Source of the DNA: an uncultured Oscillospiraceae bacterium
GTDB lineage: Bacteria; Bacillota; Clostridia; Oscillospirales; Oscillospiraceae
Assembly: GCA_934591725.1 (NCBI GenBank)
Contig: CAKTPR010000012.1
Coordinates: forward strand, 1 to 32,054
DNA: 32,054 nucleotides
Direction: 5' to 3'
This document shows, piece by piece, positions 30,869 to 32,054 of the stretch. Positions within the stretch are counted from its first letter, which is position 1. The number at the start of each line of letters is the position of its first letter. Both the position numbers and the translations under genes were made by a program. A model generated the notes under the pieces. That model searched no databases. It worked only from the letters and a program-made list of their open reading frames with translations, and had not been told where the DNA came from.

Positions 30869-31870
30869 ATGGCTCTGTTTGAGAATTACGAGAGAAGAAT
30901 AGACAAGATAAACGGCGTCCTCGCTCAGTACGGCATCGGCTCTGTCGAGGAATGCAGAGAGATCTGCAAGGGTATGGGCTTCGACCCCTACGAGATCACC
31001 GCGAGCATCCAGCCCATCTGCTTTGAGAACGTCCGCTGGGCATACTGTGTCGGCGCGGCTATCGCCATCAAGTCCGGCGCAAAGAACGCTGCCGAAGCCG
31101 CAAAGTACATCGGCATCGGCCTTCAGAGCTTCTGTCTCGACGGTTCCGTCGCTGACGACCGCAAGGTCGGCCTTGGCCACGGCAACCTCGGCGCAATGCT
31201 GCTGAGCGATGAGACCAAGTGCTTCGCCTTCCTCGCAGGTCACGAATCCTTCGCCGCCGCAGAAGGCGCGATCGGCATCGTCAAGAACGCGAACAAGGCA
31301 CGTAAGCAGCCCCTTCGCGTCATCCTCAACGGCCTTGGCAAGGACGCTGCCCAGATCATTTCCCGTATCAACGGCTTCACCTATGTCCAGACCCAGTTTG
31401 ATTACTACACGGGCGAGCTGAAGATCGTCCGCGAGATCCGCTACTCCGAGACCGAGCGCGCAGACGTGCGCTGCTACGGCTGCGACGACGTCCGCGAGGG
31501 CGTTGCCATCATGCACTTCGAGGGTGTTGACGTTTCCATCACCGGCAACTCCACCAACCCCACCCGCTTCCAGCATCCCGTTGCAGGCACCTACAAGAAG
31601 GAATGCATCGAGCAGGGCAAGAAGTACTTCTCCGTCGCATCCGGCGGCGGCACCGGCCGTACTCTCCACCCGGACAACATGGCAGCAGGCCCCGCTTCCT
31701 ATGGCATGACCGATACCATGGGCCGTATGCACTCCGACGCTCAGTTTGCCGGCTCCTCCTCCGTGCCCGCGCACGTGGAAATGATGGGCTTCCTGGGCAT
31801 GGGCAACAACCCCATGGTCGGCGCGACCGTCGCTGTTGCTGTCGCTACCGCTGAGGCAATGAAGAAGTAA
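30869..31870 (+). CDS. GGGtGRT family protein
   Basis: A 333-residue protein of the family named for its own motif: GGGTGRT is at residues 259-265. I know no established function. Other notable parts are a Cys at EECREIC (near 30), a glycine-rich stretch with GLGHGNLGAMLLS near 107-118, CYGCDD near 200, and a Gly/Met-rich C-terminus (MMGFLGMGNNPMVGATVAVAVATAEA). There is no signal peptide; it should be cytoplasmic. GAGAAGGAGG lies just before the ATG. It always seems, from memory, to sit beside an IscU-like scaffold gene, as here, so a joint role in Fe-S or sulfur handling in anaerobes is inferred. Codon bias suggests it is abundant. Confidence 0.9.
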   Translation: MALFENYERRIDKINGVLAQYGIGSVEECREICKGMGFDPYEITASIQPICFENVRWAYCVGAAIAIKSGAKNAAEAAKYIGIGLQSFCLDGSVADDRKVGLGHGNLGAMLLSDETKCFAFLAGHESFAAAEGAIGIVKNANKARKQPLRVILNGLGKDAAQIISRINGFTYVQTQFDYYTGELKIVREIRYSETERADVRCYGCDDVREGVAIMHFEGVDVSITGNSTNPTRFQHPVAGTYKKECIEQGKKYFSVASGGGTGRTLHPDNMAAGPASYGMTDTMGRMHSDAQFAGSSSVPAHVEMMGFLGMGNNPMVGATVAVAVATAEAMKK

Positions 31871-31900
31871 GTCTTCCGACTGAAACAGAATAAAACGCAA

Positions 31901-31933
31901 AAATGCACCTGATCCTTTCGTTCAGGTGCATTT
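31901..31933 (+). terminator. Terminator after the GGGtGRT gene
   Basis: A perfect 12-bp stem (31901-31912 with 31922-31933) with a nine-base loop, 30 bases after the stop. The stem itself ends in TTT and is followed by CTTATGG. Confidence 0.8.
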
Positions 31934-31988
31934 CTTATGGCTCTATGTCAATAGTTGGGACAAAGCGAAACGAAAAGAAGGTTGTAAA

Positions 31989-32034
31989 CTAAAAGTTGGG
32001 GTACCTGGGTAAACCCGGGCACTCCAACTTTTAG
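31989..32034. repeat. Long inverted repeat at the right edge
   Basis: CTAAAAGTTGGGGT (31989-32002) pairs with ACTCCAACTTTTAG (32021-32034), a 14-bp stem with one G-U pair. The 18 bases between contain a further CCTGG/CCGGG stem. No gene is visible in 31871-32054. It may be a terminator for a minus-strand gene beyond the window or an end of a mobile element. Confidence 0.6.
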
Positions 32035-32054
32035 CATATTAAAAAATAAGAGTA

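Overview
The window is a gene-dense bacterial chromosome segment of fairly high GC. It looks like an anaerobic Firmicute of the class Clostridia, probably Oscillospiraceae/Ruminococcaceae-like. This rests on AGGAGG-type ribosome sites, a Gx-type transporter, an EFR1-type flavodoxin-ferredoxin, an Mrp/NifX pair with Cys-rich ends, and an IscU-like/GGGtGRT pair beside glycolytic genes. The genus is inferred from gene content, not from a marker gene. I count 32 protein genes, one of them cut by the left edge. I see no rRNA, tRNA, CRISPR array or complete insertion sequence, and no gene-free stretch longer than about 235 bases.

Layout. 1-2121 (+): the tail of a Gx transporter, an Mrp ATPase and its NifX-family partner with a nine-cysteine tail, then a small DUF5071-like protein. 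2139-6624 (-): five genes, read from the right as an RlmD-type rRNA methyltransferase, an alpha/beta hydrolase, an ADP-ribosylglycohydrolase, and an AT-rich pair made of an unrecognised 228-residue protein and a GIY-YIG nuclease. The AT-rich pair looks like accessory DNA. 6704-9554 (+): a small RluA-type pseudouridine synthase, PlsY and a PepV-like M20 dipeptidase. 9737-13119 (+): response regulator, histidine kinase and a membrane-anchored HtrA protease, with a PhoP-box-like repeat in front. 13191-14767 (-): a second small RluA paralogue and PrmA. 14953-16710 (+): a Na/Pi cotransporter with a PhoU-like tail, probably starting at CTG. 16842-20405 (+): a second two-component system and a lipoprotein. 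20484-21440 (-): a tRNA-dihydrouridine synthase. 21586-24737 (+): a coiled-coil membrane protein, a lipoprotein with a possible degenerate sortase-like domain, and an EFR1 ferredoxin. 24789-25673 (-): a radical SAM protein. 25906-31870 (+): trmL, pgk, tpiA, gpmI, then the IscU-like scaffold and the GGGtGRT protein.

How the genes fit together. The right end is a lower-glycolysis block whose codon choice (ATC far more common than ATA) suggests heavy expression. The Fe-S scaffold/GGGtGRT pair shares that codon choice, so it is probably abundant too. RNA modification recurs through the window (RlmD, two RluA, Dus, TrmL), along with ribosomal-protein methylation (PrmA). Two signalling units sit around the phosphate transporter. 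The first, next to HtrA, resembles secretion-stress systems but has a phosphate-type operator candidate. The best candidates for undescribed biology are the IscU-like/GGGtGRT pair, the AT-rich GIY-YIG cassette, and the three-gene envelope/redox cluster at 21586-24737.

All calls come from reading the sequence and from remembered family features. No database search was possible.
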